64,000 bases of DNA from Pseudomonas extremorientalis (GTDB lineage Bacteria; Pseudomonadota; Gammaproteobacteria; Pseudomonadales; Pseudomonadaceae): contig NZ_MDGK01000015.1 in NCBI RefSeq assembly GCF_001870465.1, forward strand, positions 62,001 through 126,000. The letters are read 5' to 3'. A model generated the notes under the pieces. It did no database searches, was not told the DNA's origin, and was given only the letters and a program-made list of their open reading frames with translations. The position numbers and the translations under genes were made by a program. Each line of letters starts with the position of its first letter. Position 1 is the stretch's first letter. This document shows positions 35,992 through 44,581 of this stretch, piece by piece.

Positions 35992-36088
35992 CTGTGGCGA
36001 GCGGGCTTGCCCCGCGCTGGGTCGCGAAGCGGCCCCCAAAATTGGGCCTGCTACGCAGTCCAACGCGGGGCAAGCCCGCTCGCCACAG
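35992..36088. repeat. REP-type inverted pair (GTGGCGAGCGGGCTTGCCC family)
   Basis: The arm 35992-36037, beginning CTGTGGCGAGCGGGCTTG, is mirrored by 36044-36088 ending CGCTCGCCACAG. It lies between the convergent AAHS transporter and SirB1 genes and belongs to the same family as 28756-28891. Confidence 0.9.
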
Positions 36089-36117
36089 AAAGAGATAATC
36101 TCCTGAAAGTCGTGGGT

Positions 36118-36921
36118 TCAGTGCACCACTGAGTTGGGCGGCAAATGCCCCAGGCGTTCGGTCAGGCGCAGGCGCTGGATCGGGTCTTCGCTGAGCATCA
36201 GCGCGTGTTCCAGATCGAAGCGCTCGGCGTTGGGGCAGTCCAGGCGCTGATACAGGCTGGCCCGTGCCAGGTAATCGGCGGCGCTGGCATTGCCCAGTTC
36301 CAGCACACGTTCGGCGTCGACCAGGGCCTCGAGCGGGGCGTCGTTGGACAGATGCAATTGCCGCAGGTTGCGGGACAGTCGCTGCAGGATCGAACGCGGG
36401 TCGGCGGTGTGCAGGTGGTCGGCCTGCAGCTTGAGGTTGGGGCCGTACTGGCGTTGCAGCAGGTCGCGGCAATCATTGGGATACAGGCGCCGGCCTCCGC
36501 ACGGGTCCAACAGGTGATCGGCGCCGGGTACGCGCAGCAGGAAATGTCCGGGGAAGTTCACGCCGACCATGGGGATATCCATCCGTCGCGCCAGCTCCAT
36601 GGCGATCAGCCCCATCGCCAGGGGTTGTCCGCGCTTGCGTTGCAACACCTTGTCCAGCAAAGCGGCGGCGGGGCGCAGCGGGGTGAATTCATCCTGGGCA
36701 AACCCCAGGTCGTTCAGGCGCCGCAGCAACGGCTGGCCCAGCTCATCCGCCGGCAGCACGGGCATGCCGATGCTCACCTGTTGTTGCAGCAGCGTCAGTT
36801 CCTGCAGGATCACGGATGGCTGCACCGCCGGGTCATGCTCGGCCGCAATCCACAACGCTGCTTCAAACAGCGCGGGCGGGGAGCGTTCCAGGCAGGCGAA
36901 AAAGGCTTTGCGGGGGTTCAT
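36118..36921 (-). CDS. SirB1/transglutaminase-like family protein
   Basis: A 267-residue cytoplasmic protein of the SirB1 (YchA) family: an N-terminal transglutaminase-like core (VLQRKRGQPLAMGLIAMELARRM, VNFPGHFLLRV) followed by tetratricopeptide-like helices (LVDAERVLELGNASAADYLARASLYQRL). The catalytic Cys of true transglutaminases is not evident, as usual in this family. In enterobacteria the gene is beside prmC and prfA, but here it stands alone. Biochemical function is unknown. Confidence 0.85.
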   Translation of the reverse strand: MNPRKAFFACLERSPPALFEAALWIAAEHDPAVQPSVILQELTLLQQQVSIGMPVLPADELGQPLLRRLNDLGFAQDEFTPLRPAAALLDKVLQRKRGQPLAMGLIAMELARRMDIPMVGVNFPGHFLLRVPGADHLLDPCGGRRLYPNDCRDLLQRQYGPNLKLQADHLHTADPRSILQRLSRNLRQLHLSNDAPLEALVDAERVLELGNASAADYLARASLYQRLDCPNAERFDLEHALMLSEDPIQRLRLTERLGHLPPNSVVH

Positions 36922-37108
36922 TGCGTTCTCCGGCGGATGCCCCCGTTTTAGCCTTGCTGGGAATTTTCGTCCAGTGGCTTGGGAAATATCCTGCGCGCTT
37001 ATGTCGCAAGCCCTACCAAATCGGCCGGCTTATTCCAGCGTATTCCGGCAGTTTTCTACCGCAAGCCTATACTTGGCCCACTACCAGAAGTGACTCGGGA
37101 GCTTGACG

Positions 37109-38128
37109 ATGTTTGCTCTCATGCACAGCACCCGCCTTGAATCGCTGCACTTGAGCGTCGACCCGGTCACCGGGCTGAAGGCGGTCATTGCCATCCATAA
37201 CAGCCGTCTGGGGCCTGCCCTTGGCGGCTGTCGCTACCTCTCCTATCCCGACGACGAAAGTGCCGTGGCGGATGCCGCGCGCCTGGCCCAGGGCATGAGC
37301 TACAAGGCGGCCCTGGCCGGTTTGCCGGTGGGCGGTGGCACCGCCGTGATCCTGCGTCCCGCTCATGTGGAAAACCGTGCCGCCTTGTTTGAAGCCTTCG
37401 GACGTTGCATCGAACAACTCGACGGTCGCTATATCACGGCCATCGACAGCGGTACTTCGGTGGCCGACATGGACTGCATCGCCCAGCACACCCGCTACGT
37501 CACCAGCACCACCGCTGCGGGCGACCCTTCGCCCCACGCTGCCATGGGCGTGTTCGCCGGCATCCGCACCACCGCCATGGCACGCCTGGGCAGCGACAAC
37601 CTCGAAGGCTTGCGTGTCGCCATCCAGGGCCTGGGCAACGTCGGCTTCGCCCTGGCTGAACAACTGCACGCGGCCGGGGCCGAACTGCTGGTGAGCGACA
37701 TCGACCACGGCAAGGTGCAACTGGCCATGGAGCAACTGGGCGCACACCCCATCGCCAATGACGCCTTGCTCAGCACGCCGTGCGACATCCTCGCCCCCTG
37801 CGGCCTCGGCGCCGTGTTCAACCGCCAGAGCGTCGGCCAACTGCGCTGCGCCGCCGTGGCCGGTTCCGCCAGTGCACAACTGACCCACCTCGACAACGCG
37901 GATCAACTGGAGGCGCGTGGCATCCTCTATGCACCGGACTACGTGATCAACTCGGGAGGGCTGATCTACGTCGCCCTCAGGCACAGCGGCGCAGAGCTCC
38001 CTTCCATCACCGCGCACCTGTCCAACATCGGCACGCGCCTCACCGAAATCTTCGCCCACGCCCAGGCCGAAAAACGCTCACCCGCCCGCGTGGCCGACGA
38101 ACTCGCCGAGCGCCTGCTTTACCAATAG
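37109..38128 (+). CDS. Leu/Phe/Val dehydrogenase family protein with altered catalytic motif
   Basis: A 339-residue NAD-dependent amino-acid dehydrogenase homologue. The N-terminal substrate domain contains GGCRYLSYPDDE, MSYKAALAG (Lys66) and Asp113 in AIDSGTSVADMD. The Rossmann domain has GLGNVG at about residues 173-178 and the conserved Asn in YVINSGG. The motif normally read GGGK, whose Lys is catalytic (Lys78 in Rhodococcus PheDH), reads GGGT here, with Thr78 encoded by ACC at 37340. The other active-site residues are intact. Activity is therefore doubtful or modified. ATG 37109 is used (FALMHSTRLESLHL), preceded by GGGAGCTTGACG. Confidence 0.85.
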   Translation: MFALMHSTRLESLHLSVDPVTGLKAVIAIHNSRLGPALGGCRYLSYPDDESAVADAARLAQGMSYKAALAGLPVGGGTAVILRPAHVENRAALFEAFGRCIEQLDGRYITAIDSGTSVADMDCIAQHTRYVTSTTAAGDPSPHAAMGVFAGIRTTAMARLGSDNLEGLRVAIQGLGNVGFALAEQLHAAGAELLVSDIDHGKVQLAMEQLGAHPIANDALLSTPCDILAPCGLGAVFNRQSVGQLRCAAVAGSASAQLTHLDNADQLEARGILYAPDYVINSGGLIYVALRHSGAELPSITAHLSNIGTRLTEIFAHAQAEKRSPARVADELAERLLYQ

Positions 38129-38141
38129 CCAGGTAGTAAAA

Positions 38142-38168
38142 AGGCCCTGAACCAATGATTCAGGGCCT
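38142..38168 (-). terminator. rho-independent terminator for yebG (probably bidirectional)
   Basis: AGGCCCTGAA and TTCAGGGCCT form a ten-base perfect stem around a seven-base loop. On the minus strand it is followed by TTTT, which suits yebG; the plus-strand side also ends the dehydrogenase transcript. Confidence 0.85.
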
Positions 38169-38182
38169 GTTCAATTCGGGCT

Positions 38183-38443
38183 TTATTCCGCCGCCGCGTT
38201 CAGCAACTCGGACAACGCGTCCGGCTGGCTCTTGAACGCCTTGGCGAACACATCGCGGTTCTTCGCCATGTAGATCCCGGCTTCTTCCACCTGCTGCTCG
38301 CTCAGGGACGGCACGGCTTTTTGCAACACTTCTGCGAGCAACTCGGCGAGTTCAAGCATCTTGTCATGACGGTCAGCTTCGGCTTTATCCATGAACAAAC
38401 GCTCCAGATCTCGGCTGCTGCGGTATACCACTTCGACGGCCAT
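38183..38443 (-). CDS. yebG: YebG-family SOS-induced protein
   Basis: An 86-residue protein matching enterobacterial YebG: MAVEVVYRSSRDLE, KAEADRHDKMLELAELLAEVL and AKNRDVFAKAFK align with MAVEVKYVV, KKEADAYDKMLDTADLL and AEQKDVLSTILK. YebG is LexA-regulated and of unknown function, perhaps DNA-associated. A strong LexA box 43 bases upstream supports the call. The start has a good GAGGTG ribosome-binding site. Confidence 0.88.
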   Translation of the reverse strand: MAVEVVYRSSRDLERLFMDKAEADRHDKMLELAELLAEVLQKAVPSLSEQQVEEAGIYMAKNRDVFAKAFKSQPDALSELLNAAAE

Positions 38444-38486
38444 TCACCACCTCACATGCCTTCACGATAGTTGTCTTTTGCGACCA

Positions 38487-38502
38487 CTGTATTTATATAC
38501 AG
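38487..38502 (-). promoter_or_regulatory. LexA (SOS) box upstream of yebG
   Basis: CTGTATTTATATACAG matches the LexA consensus CTGT-N8-ACAG, with an AT-only centre. It lies 43 bases before the yebG ATG. Confidence 0.92.
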
Positions 38503-38691
38503 CGAAAAGGGTAAGCCAAACCGTGGGGTTTGGGTAGCAGTTTTTTAATGTAGTCGGGAAATACGGGATTGGAGTGCCTCATATCACCCCGCCATCATCT
38601 TATACCTGCCCCTGGCCTTTTTTCTGCATGCAGAACAACCGTCACGTCCAACCCGCATTATCCGGTCGAGTCGACCTAAGGAAGCATCATC

Positions 38692-39180
38692 GTGAAAATC
38701 AACTGGGCCGAAAGGCTGCGCCAGCAAGTACATGGTCTGGCCGAGTCCCTGGGCAATCTGTTCGTCGAGTCGTTCCACTACCTGGCGCTGTTCGCCATTG
38801 GTGCGGTGACGGCCTGGGCGGCGGTGATGGAGTTTCTGGGGATGCTGGAGAACGGACACATCAAGATCGATGACATCTTGCTGCTGTTCATCTACCTGGA
38901 ATTGGGCGCGATGGTGGGGATTTACTTCAAGACCAATCACATGCCGGTACGCTTCCTGATCTACGTGGCAATCACCGCGCTGACGCGTCTGCTGATCTCC
39001 AACGTGTCCCATCACAACCCGCCGGATGTAGGCATCATCTACCTGTGCGGTGGGATTCTGCTGTTGGCGTTCTCGATCCTGGTGGTGCGCTATGCCTCAT
39101 CGGCATTCCCTTCCGTGAAGGTCGAAGGCCCGCGTCGCAAGGGCGAGGCGAGCCTGGAAACCGAGAAGGGCGAGCTTTAA
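38692..39180 (+). CDS. psiE: PsiE-family inner-membrane protein
   Basis: A 162-residue membrane protein with four predicted helices (residues about 30-50, 60-80, 85-105 and 115-135) and a charged C-terminal tail. LLFIYLELGAMVGIYF and HMPVRFLIYVAITALTRLLI are PsiE signatures. PsiE is induced by phosphate starvation in E. coli; I found no clear Pho box here, so that control is not shown. It starts at GTG with AAGGAAG upstream. The stop overlaps the end of the convergent DUF3509 gene by four bases. Confidence 0.88.
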   Translation: MKINWAERLRQQVHGLAESLGNLFVESFHYLALFAIGAVTAWAAVMEFLGMLENGHIKIDDILLLFIYLELGAMVGIYFKTNHMPVRFLIYVAITALTRLLISNVSHHNPPDVGIIYLCGGILLLAFSILVVRYASSAFPSVKVEGPRRKGEASLETEKGEL

Positions 39181-39491
39181 AGCCCGATGCTGAAGGGCAG
39201 GGTACGGGCAGGCGGCCGCTGTAGCACTTTGTGGTCGCCATCCGTCATTACCGTGAGGATGTCCATGGCGCTGTGGCCCTGCTCGATGGCGATGCCGAAC
39301 TGGATGCTCTGCACCAGACGTTTGAGCCGCTTGGGATCATTGCGTTGCTCGGCGCTGATCATGCGTTTGGCTACCACGCCCTGCTCGTTGGAGAGGGTCA
39401 GCATGATGCTGCCGTCCAGGCGTTGAATGCTCAGATTGACGCGGTATTGCGGGGTGAAGGTGTCGGTGATGATCTGAAAAGGATTGTCCAT
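39177..39491 (-). CDS. DUF3509 domain protein
   Basis: A 104-residue cytoplasmic protein found almost only in Pseudomonas. MDNPFQIITDTFTPQYRVNLS and ISAEQRNDPKRLKRLVQSIQ are typical of DUF3509. The family has no known function; several paralogues usually occur per genome. The gene is convergent with psiE. Confidence 0.85.
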   Translation of the reverse strand: MDNPFQIITDTFTPQYRVNLSIQRLDGSIMLTLSNEQGVVAKRMISAEQRNDPKRLKRLVQSIQFGIAIEQGHSAMDILTVMTDGDHKVLQRPPARTLPFSIGL

Positions 39492-39653
39492 GGTGTGTTA
39501 CCGCCTGATAAGAACATGCAGTCATTGACGACCGGTGTCGGGATTAGTTCGCGTCTCCTGACCACCGGCCACTTCGTCGCTGAGGTTTCACAAAGTCCGT
39601 TTGCCTCATGAGCTGTACAGCAAAGGCCGTGCCGTGTGGGGCGCGTATCCCAA

Positions 39654-39742
39654 TGTGGGAGGGGGCTTGCCGCCGATAGCAGAGTTTCAGCCAATGAATG
39701 CTTGGCTGGAAGACCGCTATTGAGGGCGAGCCCCCTCCCACC
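39654..39742. repeat. REP-type inverted pair in a 334-base gap
   Basis: The arm starting TGTGGGAGGGGGCTTG at 39654 is mirrored imperfectly by the arm ending AGCCCCCTCCCAC at 39741. The surrounding gap, 39492-39825, contains no other feature I can support. It belongs to the same family as 3145-3234. Confidence 0.8.
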
Positions 39743-39825
39743 GTTGTTTTGGGTCGTGCTTGAGTGGGGTGACCTGTTTCAGGGCAGTCCCGAGAAAACG
39801 ATCGCTGACAGCGCAACCAAGCCGA

Positions 39826-41202
39826 TCAGCACTCCACCCAACTGACCGCCAGGCCGCCCCGTGAAGTTTCTTTGTATTTGTCATGCATATCGGCGCCGGT
39901 ATCGCGCATGGTGCGGATCACCCGGTCGAGGGAAATGAAGTGCTTGCCGTCACCGCGCAGGGCCATTTGCGTGGCGTTGATCGCCTTGACGGCGGCGATG
40001 GCGTTGCGCTCGATGCACGGCACTTGCACCAGGCCACCGACCGGGTCGCAGGTGAGGCCGAGGTTGTGTTCCAGGCCGATTTCCGCGGCGTTTTCCAGTT
40101 GCTCGGGGGTTGCACCGAGCACGTCGGCCAAACCGGCGGCGGCCATGGCGCAGGCCGAACCGACCTCGCCCTGGCAGCCAACCTCGGCACCGGAAATGGA
40201 AGCGTTTTTCTTGCAGAGGATGCCGACGGCGGCAGCGGCCAGGAAGAAATTGACCACGTCGTCGTCAGACGCGTCGGCGTTGAACTTCATGTAGTAATGC
40301 AGTACGGCCGGGATGATCCCGGCGGCACCGTTGGTGGGCGCGGTGACCATGCGCCCGCCGGCAGCGTTTTCTTCGTTGACGGCGAGGGCGAACAGATTGA
40401 CCCATTCCATGGCGGACAAGGTGGAGGTGATGACATTCGGCTTGCCGATTTCCAACAGGCTGCGGTGCAGTTTCGCCGCGCGGCGTGGCACATCCAGGCC
40501 GCCCGGCAGGATGCCTTCGTCGCGCAGGCCTTGCTCCACGCATTCGCGCATCACCGACCAGATATGCAGCAGGCCGCTGCGGATATCGGCGTCGCTGCGC
40601 CACGCACGTTCGTTGGCCATCATCAGTTCGGAAACCCGCAGGCCGTGCTTGTTGCACAAAGCCAGCAGTTCGACGGCACTGGAAAAGTCGTAGGGCAATT
40701 GCACATCGCTGGCTGGTGCGATGCCGGAGGCTGCTTCGGCGGCTTCGATAATGAAACCACCGCCTACCGAGTAATAGGTTTGCTCGCTCAGCAGGCCGTT
40801 TTCACCGTAGGCGTGCAGGGACATGGCGTTGGGGTGGTAGGGCAGGCTTTCGTCCAGTAGCAGGAGGTCGGTGTGCCAGTTGAAGGCAATGTCCTGCTGG
40901 CCGGCGAGTAACAGTCGGCCGGATTCACGCAGTTGCTGGATACGGGCATTGATCGAGGTGGGGTCGACGGTGTCCGGCCACTCACCCATCAGGCCCATCA
41001 CACAGGCGCGGTCGGTGGCATGCCCTACACCGGTGGCGGACAGCGAGCCATACAAGCGTACTTCCACGCGGCGGGTGGCGCTCAACAATCGTTGGTCGAT
41101 CAGGGCTTGGGCAAAGGTCGCCGCCGCGCGCATGGGGCCGACGGTATGGGAGCTGGAAGGGCCGATGCCCACTTTGAATAGATCAAAAACACTGATAGCC
41201 AT
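39826..41202 (-). CDS. sdaA: L-serine ammonia-lyase (iron-sulfur type)
   Basis: A 458-residue enzyme that deaminates L-serine to pyruvate and ammonia with a 4Fe-4S cluster. The N-terminus [21 protein letters not shown] is characteristic. Three cysteines in the order C-X41-C-X10-C ([20 protein letters not shown]) supply the cluster ligands. It is a single-chain form with both the beta and catalytic domains. It is divergent from a LysR gene 137 bases away, which may regulate it. Pseudomonads often carry two such genes; which one this is cannot be told from the window. Confidence 0.93.
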   Translation of the reverse strand: MAISVFDLFKVGIGPSSSHTVGPMRAAATFAQALIDQRLLSATRRVEVRLYGSLSATGVGHATDRACVMGLMGEWPDTVDPTSINARIQQLRESGRLLLAGQQDIAFNWHTDLLLLDESLPYHPNAMSLHAYGENGLLSEQTYYSVGGGFIIEAAEAASGIAPASDVQLPYDFSSAVELLALCNKHGLRVSELMMANERAWRSDADIRSGLLHIWSVMRECVEQGLRDEGILPGGLDVPRRAAKLHRSLLEIGKPNVITSTLSAMEWVNLFALAVNEENAAGGRMVTAPTNGAAGIIPAVLHYYMKFNADASDDDVVNFFLAAAAVGILCKKNASISGAEVGCQGEVGSACAMAAAGLADVLGATPEQLENAAEIGLEHNLGLTCDPVGGLVQVPCIERNAIAAVKAINATQMALRGDGKHFISLDRVIRTMRDTGADMHDKYKETSRGGLAVSWVEC

Positions 41203-41339
41203 GCTAAACCCTTACAAGCAATGGAGTAGGAATCGCTGCCATGTTTTGTAGGCCGAGCGCAATTGGCGCGATACTGAGCCTCTGGCACGACACTGACCAA
41301 CGAATTATCCTAAGACACCCTTTAGCGAGACTAAACGCT

Positions 41340-42287
41340 ATGACCCGGCCCCTCCATGGCCAGACGTATGTCTGGCTGCACGTTTTTTCCTGTGCTGCGC
41401 GGCACCTGTCGTTCACCCGTTGTGCCGAAGAACTGCACATCACGCCGGGCGCGGTGAGCCAGCAAATCCGTCAGTTGGAAGAGCGATTGGGGTTTCGTCT
41501 GTTTCATCGACGTGCCCGTGGGGTGGAGCTGAGTGCCGAGGGGCAACGTTTGGCCGCGACGGTGGGCGAGGCCTATGGCAGCATCGACGCGGAGTTGCAG
41601 CGCCTGGACGCGGGAATGATCAGCGGCACCTTGCGCCTGCGCTCGATCCCGTCGTTTCTCGGCAAGTGGCTGACCCCTCGGTTACCGCGTTTGCAGCAGC
41701 GCTTTCCGGATATCCAATTGCGTATGGTCGCCGAGGACAGCAGCATCGCCTTGCATGAGGGCGACTTCGACCTGGCCGTCGACTTGAACGACGGCAGCTA
41801 CCCCGGCCTGTTATCCACCGCCTTGCTCGACGAGCAGATCTTCCCGGTGTGCGCGCCGAGCCTGCTACGCGGTCGCCCACCGTTGCATGGGCCGGCCGAC
41901 CTGGTGCATTTCCCGCTGCTGCATGACATCACCGCCTGGCGTGGCAGTTATGAGTATGCGGAGTGGGAGTTTTACTTGAATGCCATCGGCTACCACGACG
42001 CCGATGTGCGCCGTGGCCACACCTTCAACCGTAACCACCTGACCATCGAAGCCGCCATCGCCGGCATGGGCGTGGCCATCGCACGCCGCACCTTGCTCAA
42101 CGATGAATTGGAGCGCGGCACCTTGATCGTGCCCTTCGGCCTGGCCGTGCCTAACCATAAACGCTACGTACTGCTGTATGCGCCGGGTGCGCTGAGCCAT
42201 CCGGGCGTGCGTGCGGTACATGATTGGCTGGTGGAGGAGGCGGAGATCTTTCGCGGATTGCACCCGTTGGGAGAGGGGCAACTTTAA
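41340..42287 (+). CDS. LysR-type regulator, GcvA/DsdC-like
   Basis: A 315-residue LysR-family regulator: N-terminal winged helix (FSCAARHLSFTRCAEELHITPGAVSQQIRQLEERLGFRLF) and a periplasmic-binding-protein-like effector domain from about residue 95. The HTH sequence is of the GcvA/DsdC group, which often senses glycine or serine. Position opposite sdaA suggests that it activates serine deamination. The start is ATG 41340; an open frame continues upstream through the intergenic region. It is followed by 212 bases without an evident gene. Confidence 0.87.
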   Translation: MTRPLHGQTYVWLHVFSCAARHLSFTRCAEELHITPGAVSQQIRQLEERLGFRLFHRRARGVELSAEGQRLAATVGEAYGSIDAELQRLDAGMISGTLRLRSIPSFLGKWLTPRLPRLQQRFPDIQLRMVAEDSSIALHEGDFDLAVDLNDGSYPGLLSTALLDEQIFPVCAPSLLRGRPPLHGPADLVHFPLLHDITAWRGSYEYAEWEFYLNAIGYHDADVRRGHTFNRNHLTIEAAIAGMGVAIARRTLLNDELERGTLIVPFGLAVPNHKRYVLLYAPGALSHPGVRAVHDWLVEEAEIFRGLHPLGEGQL

Positions 42288-42499
42288 GGTTGATTGCACG
42301 TAAGAAGATGTAACTAACTCCCCACCCTAACAGCGTTTTTGCTCGTCGTCAGGCTTAATTTGTAATGTAGGATTTATCTTTGCAAAGGGGTTGAATTGTT
42401 CTGCGGACTGCTCAATTGTGTAATCAAGAGGTCATGGTTTCACCGCCCCGGTGTCGCAGTTGTGACCTCTCGCGAGCTAGCTGAAATAAGGGAAGAACT

Positions 42500-42910
42500 A
42501 TGCAAATCCAAGTCAATAGCGATAACCATATTGAAAGCAGCATCCGACTGGAGGAGTGGGTACGTACTACCATTGAGAGCACGCTCGAACGTTACGAAGA
42601 AGACCTGACCCGAGTGGAGGTCTACCTGCGGGATGAGAACGGCGACAAGCCCGGTCCCCACGATTTGAGTTGCCGCCTGGAAGCGCGGCCAAAAGGCCAT
42701 CAGCCACTGTCGGTGCTGCACAAGGCCGATACGCTGGAACAGGCCATCGACGGTGCGGCGACCAAGCTGGACCATGCGTTGGAACATCTGTTTGGCAAAC
42801 TGCAAGGCAAGCCACGCGCTGCCGGGAAAAGCCAGCCAACCACCAAAGTCAATGAAGATGAGCTTGAGCAGGAGTTCCTGGAAAAAGAACGTGCCGTGTT
42901 CAACGGCTGA
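42500..42910 (+). CDS. HPF/RaiA-family ribosome-associated protein
   Basis: A 136-residue protein with the sigma-54-modulation/RaiA fold: MQIQVNSDNHIE, IESTLERYEEDLTRVEVYLRDENG and ADTLEQAIDGAATKLDHALEHLFGKLQ. Related proteins bind the 30S decoding centre and inactivate or protect ribosomes in stationary phase. The C-terminal tail is short and charged, unlike long-form HPF. It is monocistronic, followed by a strong terminator. It is a second-type homologue, distinct from the hpf gene normally beside rpoN. Confidence 0.85.
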   Translation: MQIQVNSDNHIESSIRLEEWVRTTIESTLERYEEDLTRVEVYLRDENGDKPGPHDLSCRLEARPKGHQPLSVLHKADTLEQAIDGAATKLDHALEHLFGKLQGKPRAAGKSQPTTKVNEDELEQEFLEKERAVFNG

Positions 42911-42933
42911 TAACGTTCTCGCGCTCCACTAAG

Positions 42934-42962
42934 AACGGGCCTGCAACTGCAGGCCCGTTTTC
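42934..42962 (+). terminator. rho-independent terminator after the HPF-like gene
   Basis: AACGGGCCTGC and GCAGGCCCGTT form an 11-base perfect stem with loop AACT, followed by TT. It lies between convergent genes. Confidence 0.85.
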
Positions 42963-42964
42963 AT

Positions 42965-44476
42965 TTACTGTCCGCGTCGGAAAAAGTACCGGCTCGATAG
43001 CGCCAGCCCACACGCACCCAACCCTGCAAACAGCATCGCCCAGCCGGCACCGTGGCGCAGTGCGGCCTGTGTCTGCGCGGCGTTCAACCCCGGTACATCG
43101 AGCTTGCCGGCCGCGATGTTCTGGCTGATGCCCGGCCAATCCAGCGCCGTGGCGTCGGGCAGTACATTCGCCAGTTGATCGCTGATCCCCAGCAACAGCA
43201 CCAGCCCCATCAACGCGATGTTGAGCGCCAGGGTAATCAGCCGTGCGCTGAGGTCGATGCCCGAGGCCATGCCGGCGCGGTCCGCCGACACCGAGCCGGT
43301 CGTGGTGTTGGTGGTGGGGGAGTTGGTCAGCGCCAGGCCTGTGCCGGCAATGATGCAACTGCCCAGGATCAGCAGGATACTGGGTTGCGCCACCCCATTG
43401 GCAGCGGCCATGGCCAGGAAGCCGACACCCATCAACCCCAGGCCCAACGGAATGATGCGCTCGGCGCCATAGCGCAGGGCCAGGCGCTCAGCCAGCGGCG
43501 GTACCAGCAGTGTGGGCAGGGTGTAGGCGAGCAGGGCGCCGCCGCTGGTCAGGGTGTCGTAGCCCAGGCCGGCCTGGAAATACAACGGCAGGTAGATCAT
43601 GAACGGCCAGAAGCTGAAATTCATGCCGATCGAGCCCATCAAGGCGCCATTGAAGCGCTGGATGCGCAATACCGAGAAGTCGAACATCGGGTGGGCGCTG
43701 CGTCGTTCAACGACGATGAACAACAGCAACCCGGCCACCGCCAGTCCCGCCCAGCCGAGCATGACTGGTGTGCCAAAACCGTTCTCGGTGCCCTGGGTGA
43801 TGAAATAGACCAGCGCGAACACCGACAGCGTCAAGGTGAGCATACCGGCGATGTCCAGGCGATGGCTGGCCGGGTCACGGGACTCCTGCACGCTGACATG
43901 CAACAGCACCAGGGTGAACAGGGTGAGCGGTACATGCACCAGGAACACCCAGCGCCAGTCCGCCACTGCCAGGATCAACGCCCCCACCATCGGCCCGAAG
44001 CCCAGGCCCACGCCGGCGATTACGCCCCAGATTGCGAACGCCCGTGCCCGCGCCGCCGGTTCGCGAAACAGGTGCGACAGAATCGCGAACTGGCAGATCA
44101 TCATCGCCCCGGCGCCCACGCCCTGGATGAAGCGCGCGGCAATCAGCGTCGGTGCATCGTTCGCCAACCCACACGCCAGCGAAGCCAGTCCGAACAACCA
44201 TAGGCACAGCACCAGTATGCGCTTGCGGCCAAAACGGTCCGCCAGGGTGCCGGCTGCCATCAATACGCTGGTGCAGGCCAGTGTGTAGGCATTCATGATC
44301 CATTGGGCATCCTGGAAGCCTGTGCCCAATTGCTGCTCCAGCGTGGGCAGGATCACCGGCACGCTGGAGATCTCCAGGCCGAACATCAGGGCGACGAGGC
44401 ATACGGCGGTGAGGGCGAGGCCGTTTCTGGCGGTGCGGGGTGGGTTGACGGCCGATAAGGTGGCGGCGGGTGGCAT
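42965..44476 (-). CDS. DHA2-family MFS multidrug transporter
   Basis: A 503-residue transporter with 14 predicted helices, of the EmrB/QacA (DHA2) drug:proton antiporter family. ALMFGLEISSVPVILPTLEQQLG, AGTLADRFGRKRILV and the helix-5 region GPMVGALI are typical. No membrane-fusion protein or outer-membrane channel gene is adjacent, so it probably works alone in the inner membrane. ATG 44476 is preceded by AGGAGAATC. It is divergent from a LysR gene 105 bases away, its probable regulator. The open frame upstream of the start overlaps that LysR gene and is spurious. Confidence 0.88.
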   Translation of the reverse strand: MPPAATLSAVNPPRTARNGLALTAVCLVALMFGLEISSVPVILPTLEQQLGTGFQDAQWIMNAYTLACTSVLMAAGTLADRFGRKRILVLCLWLFGLASLACGLANDAPTLIAARFIQGVGAGAMMICQFAILSHLFREPAARARAFAIWGVIAGVGLGFGPMVGALILAVADWRWVFLVHVPLTLFTLVLLHVSVQESRDPASHRLDIAGMLTLTLSVFALVYFITQGTENGFGTPVMLGWAGLAVAGLLLFIVVERRSAHPMFDFSVLRIQRFNGALMGSIGMNFSFWPFMIYLPLYFQAGLGYDTLTSGGALLAYTLPTLLVPPLAERLALRYGAERIIPLGLGLMGVGFLAMAAANGVAQPSILLILGSCIIAGTGLALTNSPTTNTTTGSVSADRAGMASGIDLSARLITLALNIALMGLVLLLGISDQLANVLPDATALDWPGISQNIAAGKLDVPGLNAAQTQAALRHGAGWAMLFAGLGACGLALSSRYFFRRGQ

Positions 44477-44581
44477 GGGATTCTCCTGAGGTTGAGGGGG
44501 CGTTAGATTTTCAGGGGAATCTGTTTCTTTATTCGTGATAAGTTTTCCATCAACAGGGGAATCAAGGGCGACAATATAATC

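Noticed and set aside
38444..38691. A Pho box upstream of psiE
   Set aside because: No pair of CTGTCAT-like repeats could be found; the nearest sequence (CCGTCACG) occurs once only.
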